In this document: positions 32,711-42,540 of the stretch, one piece after another
Layout: every line of letters starts with the position of its first letter
How positions within the stretch are numbered: position 1 is the first letter of the stretch
Assembly: GCF_030849025.1 (NCBI RefSeq)
Contig: NZ_CP118224.1
Location: forward strand, 604,001 to 668,000
Direction: 5' to 3'
Length of the DNA stretch: 64,000 nucleotides
Source: Oceanimonas pelagia
Lineage (GTDB): Bacteria; Pseudomonadota; Gammaproteobacteria; Enterobacterales; Aeromonadaceae
Program-made: the position numbers and the translations under genes
Notes under the pieces: generated by a model
Told to the model about the DNA's origin: nothing
What the model saw: only the letters and a program-made list of their open reading frames with translations
Databases searched by the model: none

Positions 32711-34792
32711 ATGTCGTTTAATATTGCTCTCAGTGGCATTAATGCTGCCCAGAAAGACCTGGATGTAACAGCCAATAATATCGCTAACGTCAATACCTAC
32801 GGTTTCAAGGAATCCCGGGCCGAGTTTGCCGATGTTTATTCCAACTCGATTTTTGCCAATGCCAGAACCCAAACCGGTAATGGCGTGCAAACGGCAGCGG
32901 TGAGCCAGCAGTTTCATGAAGGTGCGTCGCTTTATACCAATAACCCCCTCGATATGCGTATCAGTGGCCAGGGTTTTTTTGTGGTGGGGGACGAACTCAA
33001 CAGCAGCCAATACACATTAACCCGCGCGGGTGCTTTTAAACTTAATAATCAGAACTATGTGACCAACTCCCAAGGTCAGTATCTGCGGGTATATAACGTG
33101 GACGCACAGACCGGGGGAGTCAGTAACCTGGGGCTGGGAGAAACCACGCCGCTGCGGATTCCTCAGGCGGCAGGTGCGCCGGAAGCCACCCGTAACATTA
33201 CCACCAGCCTGAACCTGGACAAGGGCAGCAAATACCTTACCGCGTCCGGTACCTCTGCCATTCTGGCCGGAACTCAGGTATTGCCGCCCAGCCGCCAGAG
33301 TTCAGCCAGTGTTACCCTGAATGATGCTCCCGTTTTTCCGCTTACCATTAATACCGGGGGAGTGACGTTAGAGGTAACCGCCGCCAGCTATCGTCCCTGG
33401 CAGGGAGAAAGTCAGCCTTCGAGAACCACCATCACCCTGCCGGAAGGCACCTATAGCACCCTGTCGCAGGTAGAAAGCGCCATCAACCTGGCGTTGAAAA
33501 ACACCGCACCTCAGGCCGGGCAGGTGGCGTTAGCGACCGATGCCAATGGCAAGCTGCAGATTGCTTCACGAACCAAGGGAGAGGGAGCTTACATTGATGT
33601 GAGTTTGCCCACAGAGCTGGGCAGTGGGGCAAATAGCCAGTGGATCGATAATGGCACCAGGGATTACAGTACCAACAACCTGACCTTTAATATCAGCGTT
33701 GATGGCACGCCCAATGTGGCAGTAACTCTGGATAAGAATTACCAGAGTAATGCCAATGGTCTGGATGGCATGTTAAAAGATATTGAAAGCAAAATTAACA
33801 GTGCCCTTGCCCCTTACGAAAAAAAAGTGGCCGTGGCACTGGACGCCAACGGACAGCTTTCAATCACGTCCCAGAGTCAGGGCAGTGAATCCAGCCTGTC
33901 GTTGTCGGCGGACACTACCGGTACTCCCTCACCGGCCAGTTTGCTGGCTGAGCTCGGTCTGGCCAATAACAGCAGTGTTATGGGGAGTGATGCGGTACTC
34001 GACATTACCGATAGCAAGACCTACAGCAACAGTACCACCATCACCATTTACGACTCCCTGGGACAACCGCGTCAGGCCACCATGTATCTGACCAAGCGAA
34101 GCATGCCCGAAAACAGCTGGAATGCGACCCTGACCGTGGATGGCAAGCCCATCAGTGTGCCCGGTGGTGGTGTTGACACCACAGTGACTTATCCTAATCC
34201 GCTGGACTCCTCCAAGCGACTGGATCATCAGGTTGAAGGATTTGTGGTGACCTTTGATAACAAGGGAGGGAACCCTACCTTCAGTGTGGATCCGCTGCAG
34301 ACAGAAACCCTGGAAAATGCCGGTATACCGGCTGACGGCGCCGATCCTTCCCAACAGTTTACGCTTGCGTTTGATGAGCTCACCCAATACGCCAGCCCCT
34401 TTGAAGTGCTGGCAATGGAGCAGGACGGCAACACGGTTGGTTACCTGACTTCCCTGGATATCAACGAAGACGGCCTGGTGGTGGCCAGTTACAGCAATGC
34501 CAGCAAGGAGTATCTGGGGCGTGTGGCGGTGGCCCGGGTGCCTAATGAACAAGGCCTGCGCTCGGTTGGTGGCACAGGCTGGATTCCTACTCAGGAGTCG
34601 GGCGAACCGGTTGGAGGAAAGCCCAATGAAGGTCCCAATGGCCGAATATTGTCGGCTACGCTGGAGCAGTCCAATACCAACCTGACCAGTGAGCTGGTGG
34701 ACTTGATCACCGCTCAGCGCAACTTTCAGGCCAACTCCCGGGCGCTGGAAGTGAACAGCACCCTGCAGCAGACCATACTGCAAATCCGGTAG
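32711..34792 (+). CDS. flgE: Flagellar hook protein FlgE, unusually long
   Basis: Hook subunit of 693 residues, much longer than E. coli (402) or typical Vibrio (about 435) FlgE. The N-terminal rod-like motif (MSFNIALSGINAAQKDLDVTANNIANVNTYGFKESRAE) and C-terminal SNTNLTSELVDLITAQRNFQANSRALEVNSTLQQ are normal, so only the surface-exposed middle is enlarged. That middle (about 205-430) holds two IN-like repeats, each with VESAINLAL or IESKINSAL followed by a DANG-LQIAS or DANGQLSITS turn. Base composition is AT-richer than neighbouring rod genes. A hairpin and a new sigma54-type promoter follow. Confidence 0.95.
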   Translation: MSFNIALSGINAAQKDLDVTANNIANVNTYGFKESRAEFADVYSNSIFANARTQTGNGVQTAAVSQQFHEGASLYTNNPLDMRISGQGFFVVGDELNSSQYTLTRAGAFKLNNQNYVTNSQGQYLRVYNVDAQTGGVSNLGLGETTPLRIPQAAGAPEATRNITTSLNLDKGSKYLTASGTSAILAGTQVLPPSRQSSASVTLNDAPVFPLTINTGGVTLEVTAASYRPWQGESQPSRTTITLPEGTYSTLSQVESAINLALKNTAPQAGQVALATDANGKLQIASRTKGEGAYIDVSLPTELGSGANSQWIDNGTRDYSTNNLTFNISVDGTPNVAVTLDKNYQSNANGLDGMLKDIESKINSALAPYEKKVAVALDANGQLSITSQSQGSESSLSLSADTTGTPSPASLLAELGLANNSSVMGSDAVLDITDSKTYSNSTTITIYDSLGQPRQATMYLTKRSMPENSWNATLTVDGKPISVPGGGVDTTVTYPNPLDSSKRLDHQVEGFVVTFDNKGGNPTFSVDPLQTETLENAGIPADGADPSQQFTLAFDELTQYASPFEVLAMEQDGNTVGYLTSLDINEDGLVVASYSNASKEYLGRVAVARVPNEQGLRSVGGTGWIPTQESGEPVGGKPNEGPNGRILSATLEQSNTNLTSELVDLITAQRNFQANSRALEVNSTLQQTILQIR

Positions 34793-34799
34793 TTCTAAT

Positions 34800-34847
34800 C
34801 GTGAGGGGGAGGGCGTGATGAAGTGAGGCGGCCTGCATCCCCTCACG
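34800..34847. other. Inverted repeat between flgE and flgF
   Basis: CGTGAGGGG (34800-34808) and CCCCTCACG (34839-34847) form a 9-bp stem around a 30-base purine-rich loop. It may weaken or stop transcription after flgE. The sequence belongs to the low-complexity GTGAGG/CACGTC type that recurs in other gaps of the window. Confidence 0.5.
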
Positions 34848-34877
34848 CTTCTCTCCCTGCCCCTCACAACATATCAA

Positions 34878-34894
34878 TGGCACTGATTTTGCAT
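34878..34894 (+). promoter_or_regulatory. Sigma54-type promoter before flgF
   Basis: TGGCACTGATTTTGCAT matches TGGCACG-N4-TTGCAT except one base in the -24 block, with GG and GC 10 bp apart. It lies 41 bases before the flgF start, implying a separate flgF-J(KL) transcript. Confidence 0.85.
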
Positions 34895-34934
34895 TATTTC
34901 CGCCATTACCCACTCGGCCAACTGCGGAGCTGAA

Positions 34935-35681
34935 ATGGATCACCTGCTTTATATCGCCATGTCGGGCGCCAAGGAAAACATGCACAGCGTGGCCCTGCGC
35001 GCCAACAACCTGGCCAACGCCAACACCACCGGCTTTCGTGCCGATCTGGAGCAGGCCCGGGCCATGCAGGCCTTTGGTGAAGGGCTGCCGTCCCGGGTGT
35101 TTGCCATGACCGAGCGCCCGGGGCAAAATTTTGCCGCCGGTCCCATTCAGACCACGGGTCGGGAACTTGACGTGGCCGTGGCCGGTGACGGCTGGCTGGC
35201 GGTGGAAGCGGCGGACGGCAGTGAGGCCTACACCCGTTTTGGCAACCTGCAGGTGTCGGTGGAAGGCCTGCTGCAGACCAGCACCGGGCTCAATGTGCTG
35301 GACGACGGCGGCAATCCCATTGCGCTGCCGCTGCCGCTGGAAAAACTGGAAATCAACAAGGACGGCACCCTCTTTGCCCGGCTGGAAGGCGAGCCCGCCG
35401 ATGGCGGCGCCGAGCTGCAACGCATCAAGACGGTATTGCCGGCCCATGATCAGATCGAAAAGGGGGCGGATGGCCTGTTTCGCCGCAAGGACGGCGAAGC
35501 CGAGCCGGCCTCGGCCCAGGTGCAGCTGATTGCCGGCGCCCTGGAAGGCAGCAACGTCAATCCCATTAGTGAAATGACCCACCTTATCGACCTGCAACGG
35601 CGCTTTGAGACCCAGCTGAAGATGATGAATCACGCCGAAGAGAACGACAAGGCCCATGCCCAGTTGCTGCGCATCGGCTAA
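34935..35681 (+). CDS. flgF: Flagellar basal body rod protein FlgF
   Basis: Proximal rod protein of 248 residues. The FlgF opening MDHLLYIAMSGAKENMHSVALRANNLANANTTGFRAD is clear, the middle has ELDVAVAGDGWLAVEAADGSEAYTRFGNLQ, and the C-terminus GSNVNPISEMTHLIDLQRRFETQLKMM completes the family pattern. Base composition is GC-rich again. The gene has its own sigma54-type promoter. Confidence 0.96.
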   Translation: MDHLLYIAMSGAKENMHSVALRANNLANANTTGFRADLEQARAMQAFGEGLPSRVFAMTERPGQNFAAGPIQTTGRELDVAVAGDGWLAVEAADGSEAYTRFGNLQVSVEGLLQTSTGLNVLDDGGNPIALPLPLEKLEINKDGTLFARLEGEPADGGAELQRIKTVLPAHDQIEKGADGLFRRKDGEAEPASAQVQLIAGALEGSNVNPISEMTHLIDLQRRFETQLKMMNHAEENDKAHAQLLRIG

Positions 35682-35692
35682 AGGAGAGCAGA

Positions 35693-36481
35693 ATGAACCC
35701 CGCATTGTGGATCAGCAAAACCGGGCTCGATGCCCAGCAGACCAACATCTCGGTCACTTCCAACAACCTGGCCAACGCCAGTACCGTGGGCTTTAAAAAG
35801 GGCCGGGCCATTTTTGAAGACCTGCTCTACCAGAACATTCATCAGCCCGGCGGCCGTGCCACCGCCGACAGCAATCTGCCGTCCGGCCTGATGCTGGGCG
35901 CCGGCAGCAAGGTGGTGGCCACCCAGAAGACCTTTACTCAAGGGAGCGTGCAGACCACCGACAACGCCCTGGATGTAATGATCGACGGCCGCGGCTTTTT
36001 TGAGGTGCTGCTGCCCGATGGCACCACCGGCTATACCCGCAACGGCCAGTTCGCCCTCAACGAGGAAGGCATTATCGTCACCCCCGGCAACGGCTATCCG
36101 TTGCTGCCGGAAATGCAGATCCCGGAAAATGCCCAGAGTATCAGCGTGGGCACCAACGGTGAGGTATCGGTGCAACTGGCCGGCCAGGCCGACTCCCAGG
36201 TGATCGGTCAGATTATCGTGACCGACTTTGCCAACCCCGCCGGTCTGCAGCCCAAGGGGGAAAACCTCTACCTGGCCACCCAGTCCAGCGGTGCGCCGTT
36301 GCAGGGCATTGCCGGCGCCGACGGTTTTGGCACCCTCAAGCAGGGCATGCTGGAAACCTCCAACGTCAACGTGACCGAAGAGCTGGTCAACCTGATCCAG
36401 GCCCAGCGGGTGTATGAGATGAACTCCAAGGTGATCTCCGCCGTGGACGACATGCTGGCCTATGTGAACCAGCAACTGTAA
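35693..36481 (+). CDS. flgG: Flagellar distal rod protein FlgG
   Basis: Distal rod protein of 262 residues, the normal length. MNPALWISKTGLDAQQTNISVTSNNLANASTVGFKKGRA is the FlgG N-terminus, and ETSNVNVTEELVNLIQAQRVYEMNSKVISAVDDML the C-terminus. AAAGGAGA precedes the ATG. It forms the driveshaft inside the LP ring proteins encoded next. Confidence 0.97.
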   Translation: MNPALWISKTGLDAQQTNISVTSNNLANASTVGFKKGRAIFEDLLYQNIHQPGGRATADSNLPSGLMLGAGSKVVATQKTFTQGSVQTTDNALDVMIDGRGFFEVLLPDGTTGYTRNGQFALNEEGIIVTPGNGYPLLPEMQIPENAQSISVGTNGEVSVQLAGQADSQVIGQIIVTDFANPAGLQPKGENLYLATQSSGAPLQGIAGADGFGTLKQGMLETSNVNVTEELVNLIQAQRVYEMNSKVISAVDDMLAYVNQQL

Positions 36482-36493
36482 CCGGAGGCCGCC

Positions 36494-37168
36494 ATGCGAC
36501 TCGCCCTGATCCTGAGCGCGGCCGCCCTGCTGGCGGCCTGCACCGCCACGCCCTATACCCCCAAGCCGGACGATCCGGCCTACGCGCCTGTCATGCCCGG
36601 CCCAGGGCACGAGCAGCTGGAGCCCAACGGCGCCATTTTTCAGGACAACTACGCCAACAGCCTGTATTCCGACATCAAGGCGCATCGTGTCGGAGACATC
36701 ATTACCGTGGATCTGGCCGAGTCGACCCGGGCCCAGAAGCGGGCCACCACCCAGCAGGCCAAGGACGGCAGCCTGAACATCAATCCCCTCAACATAGGTG
36801 GTCAGGCCATCAATGTGGCCGGCTATCCGGTGACCGCCAGCATGTCGAGCAACAACGAGTTTGACGGCCAGGCTAACACCAACCAGAGCAACAGCCTGCA
36901 GGGCAGCATTACCGTGAGCGTGGCGCGGGTACTGCCCAACGGCAACCTCATGGTGCAGGGGGAGAAGTGGCTGATGCTCAACACCGGTGAGGAATATGTG
37001 CGCATCAGCGGCATGATCCGCCCCCAGGACATCAGTGCCGACAACCGGGTGGAGTCCACCCGGGTGGCCAACGCCCGCATCTACTACGGCGGCACCGGCG
37101 ACTTCGCCAACACCCAGTCCCGCGGCTGGCTGGCCAAGTTCTTCAACAGTCCCTGGTTCCCCTTCTAG
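36494..37168 (+). CDS. flgH: Flagellar L-ring protein FlgH
   Basis: Outer-membrane lipoprotein of the L ring, 224 residues. The lipobox LLAAC follows a short signal peptide ([11 protein letters not shown]). Conserved parts are [62 protein letters not shown] and [32 protein letters not shown]. It sits 12 bases after flgG and 10 before flgI. Confidence 0.97.
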   Translation: MRLALILSAAALLAACTATPYTPKPDDPAYAPVMPGPGHEQLEPNGAIFQDNYANSLYSDIKAHRVGDIITVDLAESTRAQKRATTQQAKDGSLNINPLNIGGQAINVAGYPVTASMSSNNEFDGQANTNQSNSLQGSITVSVARVLPNGNLMVQGEKWLMLNTGEEYVRISGMIRPQDISADNRVESTRVANARIYYGGTGDFANTQSRGWLAKFFNSPWFPF

Positions 37169-37178
37169 GAGTAACGGC

Positions 37179-38270
37179 ATGAAGCTCATTTTCGGTGTGT
37201 TGCTTGCCGGCCTGCTGGCACTGCCGGCTCAGGCGGCGCGGATCAAGGACATCAGCTCGGTGGCCGGGGTGCGCGCCAACCAGCTGGTGGGTTATGGCCT
37301 GGTGGTGGGCCTGCCCGGCACCGGCGAGCGCAATAACGCCTTTGCCCAGCAGACCTTTCGCACCATGCTCACCAATTTCGGCATTACCGTGCCGGAAAAC
37401 CTGCGCCCCAAGATGAACGACGTGGCACCGGTGGCGGTGCATGCCGAGCTGCCGCCCTTTGCCAAGCCGGGCCAGACCATCGACATTACCGTGTCGGCCA
37501 TTGGCGAGGCCAAGAGCCTGCGCGGCGGCACCCTGCTGCAGACCTTTCTGAAAGGGGTGGACGGCCGGGTATACGCCCTGGCCCAGGGCAGCCTGGTGGT
37601 GGGCGGGCTGGGCGCCGAGGGGACCGACGGCTCCTCCATCATGATCAACACGCCCACCGTGGGCCGCATTCCCGGTGGCGCCATGGTGGAGCGGGAAGTG
37701 CCCAGCTCCTTCGCCCGGGGCGATACCATCACCTTTAACCTGCACCGGCCCGACTTTACCACCGCCAAACGCATGGCGGAGGCGATTAACGAGCTGATTG
37801 GCCCCGACAGTGCCCAGGCGCTGGATGCCACCTCGGTGACCGTGTATGCGCCCCGGGATACCGGCCAGCGCGTCAGTTTTCTGTCGACCCTGGAAAACCT
37901 GACCGTGGACGTGGCCGACGAAGCGGCCAAGATCATCATCAACTCCCGCACCGGCACCGTGGTGATTGGCCAGCAGGTGCGGCTCAAGCCGGCGGCCATT
38001 ACTCATGGCGGGCTCATCATCACCATCAATGAAAACCCTCAGGTATCCCAGCCCAATGCCCTGGCCGGAGGCGATACCGTGGTGGTGCCCAACTCCACCA
38101 TCAATGTACAGCAGCAGGACGGTCGCATGTTCAAGCTGGACACCGGCACCACCCTGGACGATCTGGTGCGGGCGGTGAACCAGGTGGGCGTGGCTCCCGG
38201 CGATCTGGTGGCCATTCTCGAGGCCCTGCGTCAGGCGGGCGCCATTCAGGGTGAACTGGTGATTATTTAA
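37179..38270 (+). CDS. flgI: Flagellar P-ring protein FlgI
   Basis: Periplasmic P-ring protein of 363 residues. The start at 37179 gives a signal peptide [19 protein letters not shown]. Family blocks are [42 protein letters not shown] and [33 protein letters not shown] at the end. A longer in-frame start lies within flgH and is not supported. FlgA (28489-29208) is its assembly chaperone. Confidence 0.97.
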   Translation: MKLIFGVLLAGLLALPAQAARIKDISSVAGVRANQLVGYGLVVGLPGTGERNNAFAQQTFRTMLTNFGITVPENLRPKMNDVAPVAVHAELPPFAKPGQTIDITVSAIGEAKSLRGGTLLQTFLKGVDGRVYALAQGSLVVGGLGAEGTDGSSIMINTPTVGRIPGGAMVEREVPSSFARGDTITFNLHRPDFTTAKRMAEAINELIGPDSAQALDATSVTVYAPRDTGQRVSFLSTLENLTVDVADEAAKIIINSRTGTVVIGQQVRLKPAAITHGGLIITINENPQVSQPNALAGGDTVVVPNSTINVQQQDGRMFKLDTGTTLDDLVRAVNQVGVAPGDLVAILEALRQAGAIQGELVII

Positions 38271-38301
38271 CGTCTTTAACCGGAGTGGGCGGAGGCAGCG
38301 C

Positions 38302-39282
38302 ATGAAAAATATCGATAATGTTCAGAACAGCCTGCTGGCCAACGATATTCAGGGGCTGGACAGGCTGCGCCAGCAGGGCTTTGCCAGAGACAGGGGCGAG
38401 GCGCTGGATGCGGCCGCTCGCCAGTTTGAAAGCCTGTTCACCCAGCAGCTGTTCAAGTCGATGCGCGATGCCAACAAGGTGTTTGAAGCCGACAGCCCCA
38501 TGAACAGTCGCTACACCCAGTTTTATCAGGATATGCACGATCAGCAGATGAGCAGCGAGCTCAGCCGGCAGGGCAGCCTGGGGCTGGCGGACTTGATTGT
38601 GCGCCAGCTGGGCGGCGGTGAAGACGCCGCTGCGGCTCCGGAAGCTCGCCACTTCCCCCTCGAGAATGTACGCCGCATTCAGGGCAAGGTGGTGCGTCCG
38701 CCCGAGGAAAATACCAGCGCGGCCGAGCCGGGAGCAAAAGCCGGACCGCCGCTGAAGGCGGCGCAAAATACACAGGATCATGCCGTGACCCTGGCCGCCG
38801 GGCAGACCTTTGACTCACCGGAAGAGTTCGTGCGCCGGTTGCTGCCCGCGGCCACCGCCGCAAGCGAGCGGCTGGGGCTGGACCCCAAAGCCATGCTGGC
38901 TCAGGCGGCGCTGGAAACCGGCTGGGGCAAAAAAATCATCGGCAGAAAAAATGGCGAGTCCAGCCATAATCTTTTTGGCATCAAGGCCGATAAAAGCTGG
39001 AAAGCGCAGAAAACCTGGGTCAGTACCCTGGAATACGAGCAGGGCATTGCCGTGCAGGTAAAGGCACCGTTCAGAACCTATGCCTCCTTTAACGACAGCT
39101 TTAACGATTATGTGCAGTTTCTGAACGACAACCCCCGTTACGGTGACGCCTTGCAGCAAACCGGCTCCCCCCGGCAGTATTTTCAGGCCCTGCAACAGGC
39201 GGGCTATGCCACCGACCCGAACTATGCCAGCAAGCTTGCGGCGGTGCTCGACACCGTCAACCGGCTGGCCTCACAAGCATAA
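38302..39282 (+). CDS. flgJ: Flagellar rod-cap / peptidoglycan hydrolase FlgJ
   Basis: Two-domain protein of 326 residues. The N-terminal rod-cap domain (FESLFTQQLFKSMRDANKVF) helps rod polymerisation; the C-terminal glucosaminidase domain (from about residue 165) opens a path through peptidoglycan, with the catalytic-type glutamate in AQAALETGWGKK and the end block NYASKLAAVLDTVNRLA. A linker rich in Glu, Ala and Pro joins them. GGAGG precedes the start at useful spacing. Confidence 0.96.
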   Translation: MKNIDNVQNSLLANDIQGLDRLRQQGFARDRGEALDAAARQFESLFTQQLFKSMRDANKVFEADSPMNSRYTQFYQDMHDQQMSSELSRQGSLGLADLIVRQLGGGEDAAAAPEARHFPLENVRRIQGKVVRPPEENTSAAEPGAKAGPPLKAAQNTQDHAVTLAAGQTFDSPEEFVRRLLPAATAASERLGLDPKAMLAQAALETGWGKKIIGRKNGESSHNLFGIKADKSWKAQKTWVSTLEYEQGIAVQVKAPFRTYASFNDSFNDYVQFLNDNPRYGDALQQTGSPRQYFQALQQAGYATDPNYASKLAAVLDTVNRLASQA

Positions 39283-39291
39283 GGACACACC

Positions 39292-41232
39292 ATGGCTGTT
39301 GATATGTACCAAACCGGGGTAAGCGGGCTGCTGGCGGCTCAGGCCCAGCTGGCCACCACCGGCCACAACATTGCCAACGTGAACACCGAAGGCTACCACC
39401 GCCAGCGGGTTGAGCAGGGCACCGCTCATGCCATGCGCGAAGGAGGCATGTACATTGGCACCGGCGCCCAGGTGTCCAGTGTTACCCGTCTTTACCAGGA
39501 ATATGCTTTCAAGGATCTGCTGGTCAATAATACCGAGCAGGCCGGTGCCAGCGCCCTTCACCAGCGTTTATCCCATCTTGATCAGGGCCTGACCAACCTG
39601 AGCAAGGCCATTACCGGGGGAATGGACGAATTGTATGGAGCGCTCAATGCCATTGTCGATAACCCGGGGGATCTGGGAAACCGGGATATTGCCTTGTCGA
39701 GAGCGGAAGATCTGGCTGGTCAGTACAATCGTTTACACGACTTTTTCTCTCAGGAAATGGCCACGGCCAGCAGTGAAATTGACACCAGAAGTAACTCGAT
39801 TAACAAGATGACATCGGCCCTGGCCAGGCTTAATCAGGAAATTCAGCAGGCAGGGCAAACCGGTATTCCCAATGATCTGCTGGACCAGCGCGACAAGCTC
39901 ATCCATCAACTGTCATCAGAGGTCAAGATAACCACGCTGAAAGATGAGAAAACCGGCATGGTATCTGTGCTGCTGGGCGGCCGTGAGCCGCTGGTCAGCG
40001 GTAATCGTGCCTACCAGCTGCAAAGCCGCCCGGGACAAGCAGATCCACGGGAACGAGAGCTGTATCTGGTTAACCCCGATAATCCAGCCCTGGCTACAAG
40101 CGTGAACGGCAACGATCTGGGTGGTGAGCTGGGAGCCGTATTGAAATACCGGAACCAGGTGCTGCCCCGAAGCCTGAGTGAAATTGGCAAGGTGGCAGTA
40201 GCCATTGCCGATGTGTTCAATCGGGTACAGTCTCAGGGAGTGGATCTGGATGGTCAGCCAGGGCAGAACTTTTTTAACGACATCAACAGCCCGCAGGCCC
40301 GCAGCAACCGCTTTCTTGGCACCAACAGCAATGTCGGTGGCGAGGTCAGCATCACAGATGTGGGCAAATTGAGCGGTGATGAGTTCAGCCTTAAATACAC
40401 CGGCAGCGGTTACGAGCTGACCAACCTGAATACCGGCAAAGTGGAAAGCTATGCCGGTATTGATGAGCTCAATACCAGCCTGGACAGCAACCATGGCATC
40501 AGCCTGAAGCTGACGGAAAATCCGGCCGGCTCACTGACGGCCGGCGACATCATGCAATTGCGGCCCACCCGCAGTGGTGCCGGCGAGCTGGGTGTAAACC
40601 TGACCGATGGCCGGCAGATTGCGGCCTCCGGCTCGGTGCACGTCAGCCCGGGCAGTGATAACAGTGGCGCCGTCTCTCTGGAGATCACCATAGCTGACCA
40701 GACTCGCATACCACAGAAGGGATCCCCCTGGACGGTCAGTTTTGATGATGCCGGTAACTACACTGTCGACTTTGTGAATGCGAGTGGTGATCCACAAAGT
40801 GTGACAGCCGCTTTTGATGCCAGTAACCCGGTGATCACGGTGGAAGGGCTCAGTGTGAAAGTGAACGGCTTGCCCAAAGCTTATGATCGCTTTGAAATAG
40901 AGCATGCCGCCGGTACCGGCAACAATACTAATGCGGTGGCCCTGGCCAATATCAAATCCGGCAAATGGCTGGACAGGGGAAACACTAGCCTGGCTCAGGG
41001 GCTTAATCAGTCGGTGGTGAGTGTGGGTACGCAAACCTATAACCAGCGGATTCGTGCCGAAACCGCGGCGGCGGTTTACAGTCAGTCGCTTGATCGTGAG
41101 CAGTCAATAACAGGAGTCAACCTGGATGAAGAAGCAAGCAACCTGCTGCGTTTTCAGCAGGCCTACATGGCGTCGGCCCGTGTGGTGACGGTGGCCAGTG
41201 AAGCCATGAATACCCTGTTGCAGATCCGTTAA
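39292..41232 (+). CDS. flgK: Flagellar hook-filament junction protein FlgK
   Basis: Junction protein (HAP1) of 646 residues linking hook and filament. The N-terminus DMYQTGVSGLLAAQAQLATTGHNIANVNTEGYHRQRV and the C-terminal NLDEEASNLLRFQQAYMASARVVTVASEAMNTLLQIR are conserved. The middle is divergent, and its base composition is AT-richer than the flgF-J block. Its export is served by FlgN. It starts 9 bases after flgJ, so it is probably cotranscribed. Confidence 0.96.
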   Translation: MAVDMYQTGVSGLLAAQAQLATTGHNIANVNTEGYHRQRVEQGTAHAMREGGMYIGTGAQVSSVTRLYQEYAFKDLLVNNTEQAGASALHQRLSHLDQGLTNLSKAITGGMDELYGALNAIVDNPGDLGNRDIALSRAEDLAGQYNRLHDFFSQEMATASSEIDTRSNSINKMTSALARLNQEIQQAGQTGIPNDLLDQRDKLIHQLSSEVKITTLKDEKTGMVSVLLGGREPLVSGNRAYQLQSRPGQADPRERELYLVNPDNPALATSVNGNDLGGELGAVLKYRNQVLPRSLSEIGKVAVAIADVFNRVQSQGVDLDGQPGQNFFNDINSPQARSNRFLGTNSNVGGEVSITDVGKLSGDEFSLKYTGSGYELTNLNTGKVESYAGIDELNTSLDSNHGISLKLTENPAGSLTAGDIMQLRPTRSGAGELGVNLTDGRQIAASGSVHVSPGSDNSGAVSLEITIADQTRIPQKGSPWTVSFDDAGNYTVDFVNASGDPQSVTAAFDASNPVITVEGLSVKVNGLPKAYDRFEIEHAAGTGNNTNAVALANIKSGKWLDRGNTSLAQGLNQSVVSVGTQTYNQRIRAETAAAVYSQSLDREQSITGVNLDEEASNLLRFQQAYMASARVVTVASEAMNTLLQIR

Positions 41233-41241
41233 GGAGCCATG

Positions 41242-42516
41242 ATGCGCATTTCCAGTTCCGGGTTTTATCAAACTCAACTTAATAACATTACCGGCAAAAC
41301 GGCTCAAATCAGTGAGCAGCTGGACAAACTGTCTTCCGGTATTCGTGTACAGACGGCGGCGGATGATCCCGTGGCCATGAACGGCATTGTCAATTACCGG
41401 CAAGAGCTGAAAAACATCGAGCAGTATGGCCGCAATATCGATCTGGCTGAAAATCGCCTGCGCCGGGAAGAGTCAGCCCTGACCACGGGGGAAACCCTGC
41501 TGCAGCAAAGTCGCGAACTCTTGTTGAAGGCCAACAACGGTGCCAACACCCAGGCCGAGCGCGATGCCCTGGCGATGCAACTGAAAAACAATATGGGTGA
41601 GTTGTTGAACCTGGCCAACAGCCAGGATGAGTTCGGGCAGTATATTTTTGGTGGCTTTCAGAGCGACAAGGCGCCCTTTGTCATGCAGCCAGACGGGCAG
41701 GTGAGTTATGGAGGCGATGGTGGCCAGCGTGAAATGCAGATTGGGGCCTCGGTGCGAGTGGCCACCAGTCACGACGGGCGTCTGGTGTTTGGTCAAATTC
41801 CCAATCCCAGAGGAGACTTTCTGGCATCTTATGATCTGAAAGAGCAAATTCGAGCAGACAGTCTGAGGGTCGAAAAGGCGTCGATTGATCCTGATAACAG
41901 AGCAAGTTTTAATGATGCCCCAAATTACACTATTGTGTTTGAAGATGATTCCAATAATCCCGGTGGGATAGCATTTAGAATCAGTGACGGTAATGGTAAT
42001 GATTTTCCAGCATCTCCGCTCCCACCGGCCCCTCAGGTTCCACCTGCTCCTTATACGCCGGGAAGTAAAATAGATGCGTTGGGATTAAATATCACTATTA
42101 AAGGTGAAGCCAAACCAGGCGATACCATTACACTGTCTTCTGACGTACAAAAGGGTACCGGCCAGGATCAACTGAGTGTATTTGACAGTTTGAATCGTGC
42201 CCTGAACTGGCTGGAACAAGACAACAACTCCGCCAGTGGCCAGAGCGAGCTCAATGAAGTGCTGGACGAGCTGGATGCAACTTCAGCCCACTTTACCCGA
42301 GTGCGTGCCGATACCGGCAACCGGCTGCTGCGGCTGGAAAACCAGAGAAACGGACATGAAGACATGGCCCTGACCCTGGAAAAGGTGCGCAGCGGTATGG
42401 AAGATCTCGATTATGCCAAGGCCACCGGTGAGCTGGGCCAGAGCATGGTGGCACTGCAGGCCAGCCAGACCATGTTTGGCAAACTGCAGGGCATGAGCCT
42501 GTTTAATTACATCTGA
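41242..42516 (+). CDS. flgL: Flagellar hook-associated protein FlgL
   Basis: Second junction protein (HAP3), 424 residues. MRISSSGFYQTQLNNITGKTAQISEQLDKLSSGIRVQTAADDPVAM is flagellin-like, as expected. Two consecutive ATGs occur (41239, 41242); the second has better spacing from AAGGAG. A proline-rich insert (PASPLPPAPQVPPAPYTPG, about residues 255-275) with AT-rich flanks is unusual for FlgL. The C-terminal YAKATGELGQSMVALQASQTMFGKLQ is normal. It is the last gene of this flagellar block. Confidence 0.95.
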   Translation: MRISSSGFYQTQLNNITGKTAQISEQLDKLSSGIRVQTAADDPVAMNGIVNYRQELKNIEQYGRNIDLAENRLRREESALTTGETLLQQSRELLLKANNGANTQAERDALAMQLKNNMGELLNLANSQDEFGQYIFGGFQSDKAPFVMQPDGQVSYGGDGGQREMQIGASVRVATSHDGRLVFGQIPNPRGDFLASYDLKEQIRADSLRVEKASIDPDNRASFNDAPNYTIVFEDDSNNPGGIAFRISDGNGNDFPASPLPPAPQVPPAPYTPGSKIDALGLNITIKGEAKPGDTITLSSDVQKGTGQDQLSVFDSLNRALNWLEQDNNSASGQSELNEVLDELDATSAHFTRVRADTGNRLLRLENQRNGHEDMALTLEKVRSGMEDLDYAKATGELGQSMVALQASQTMFGKLQGMSLFNYI

Positions 42517-42540
42517 TATAAATCAGCGGCAGCTGAAATG

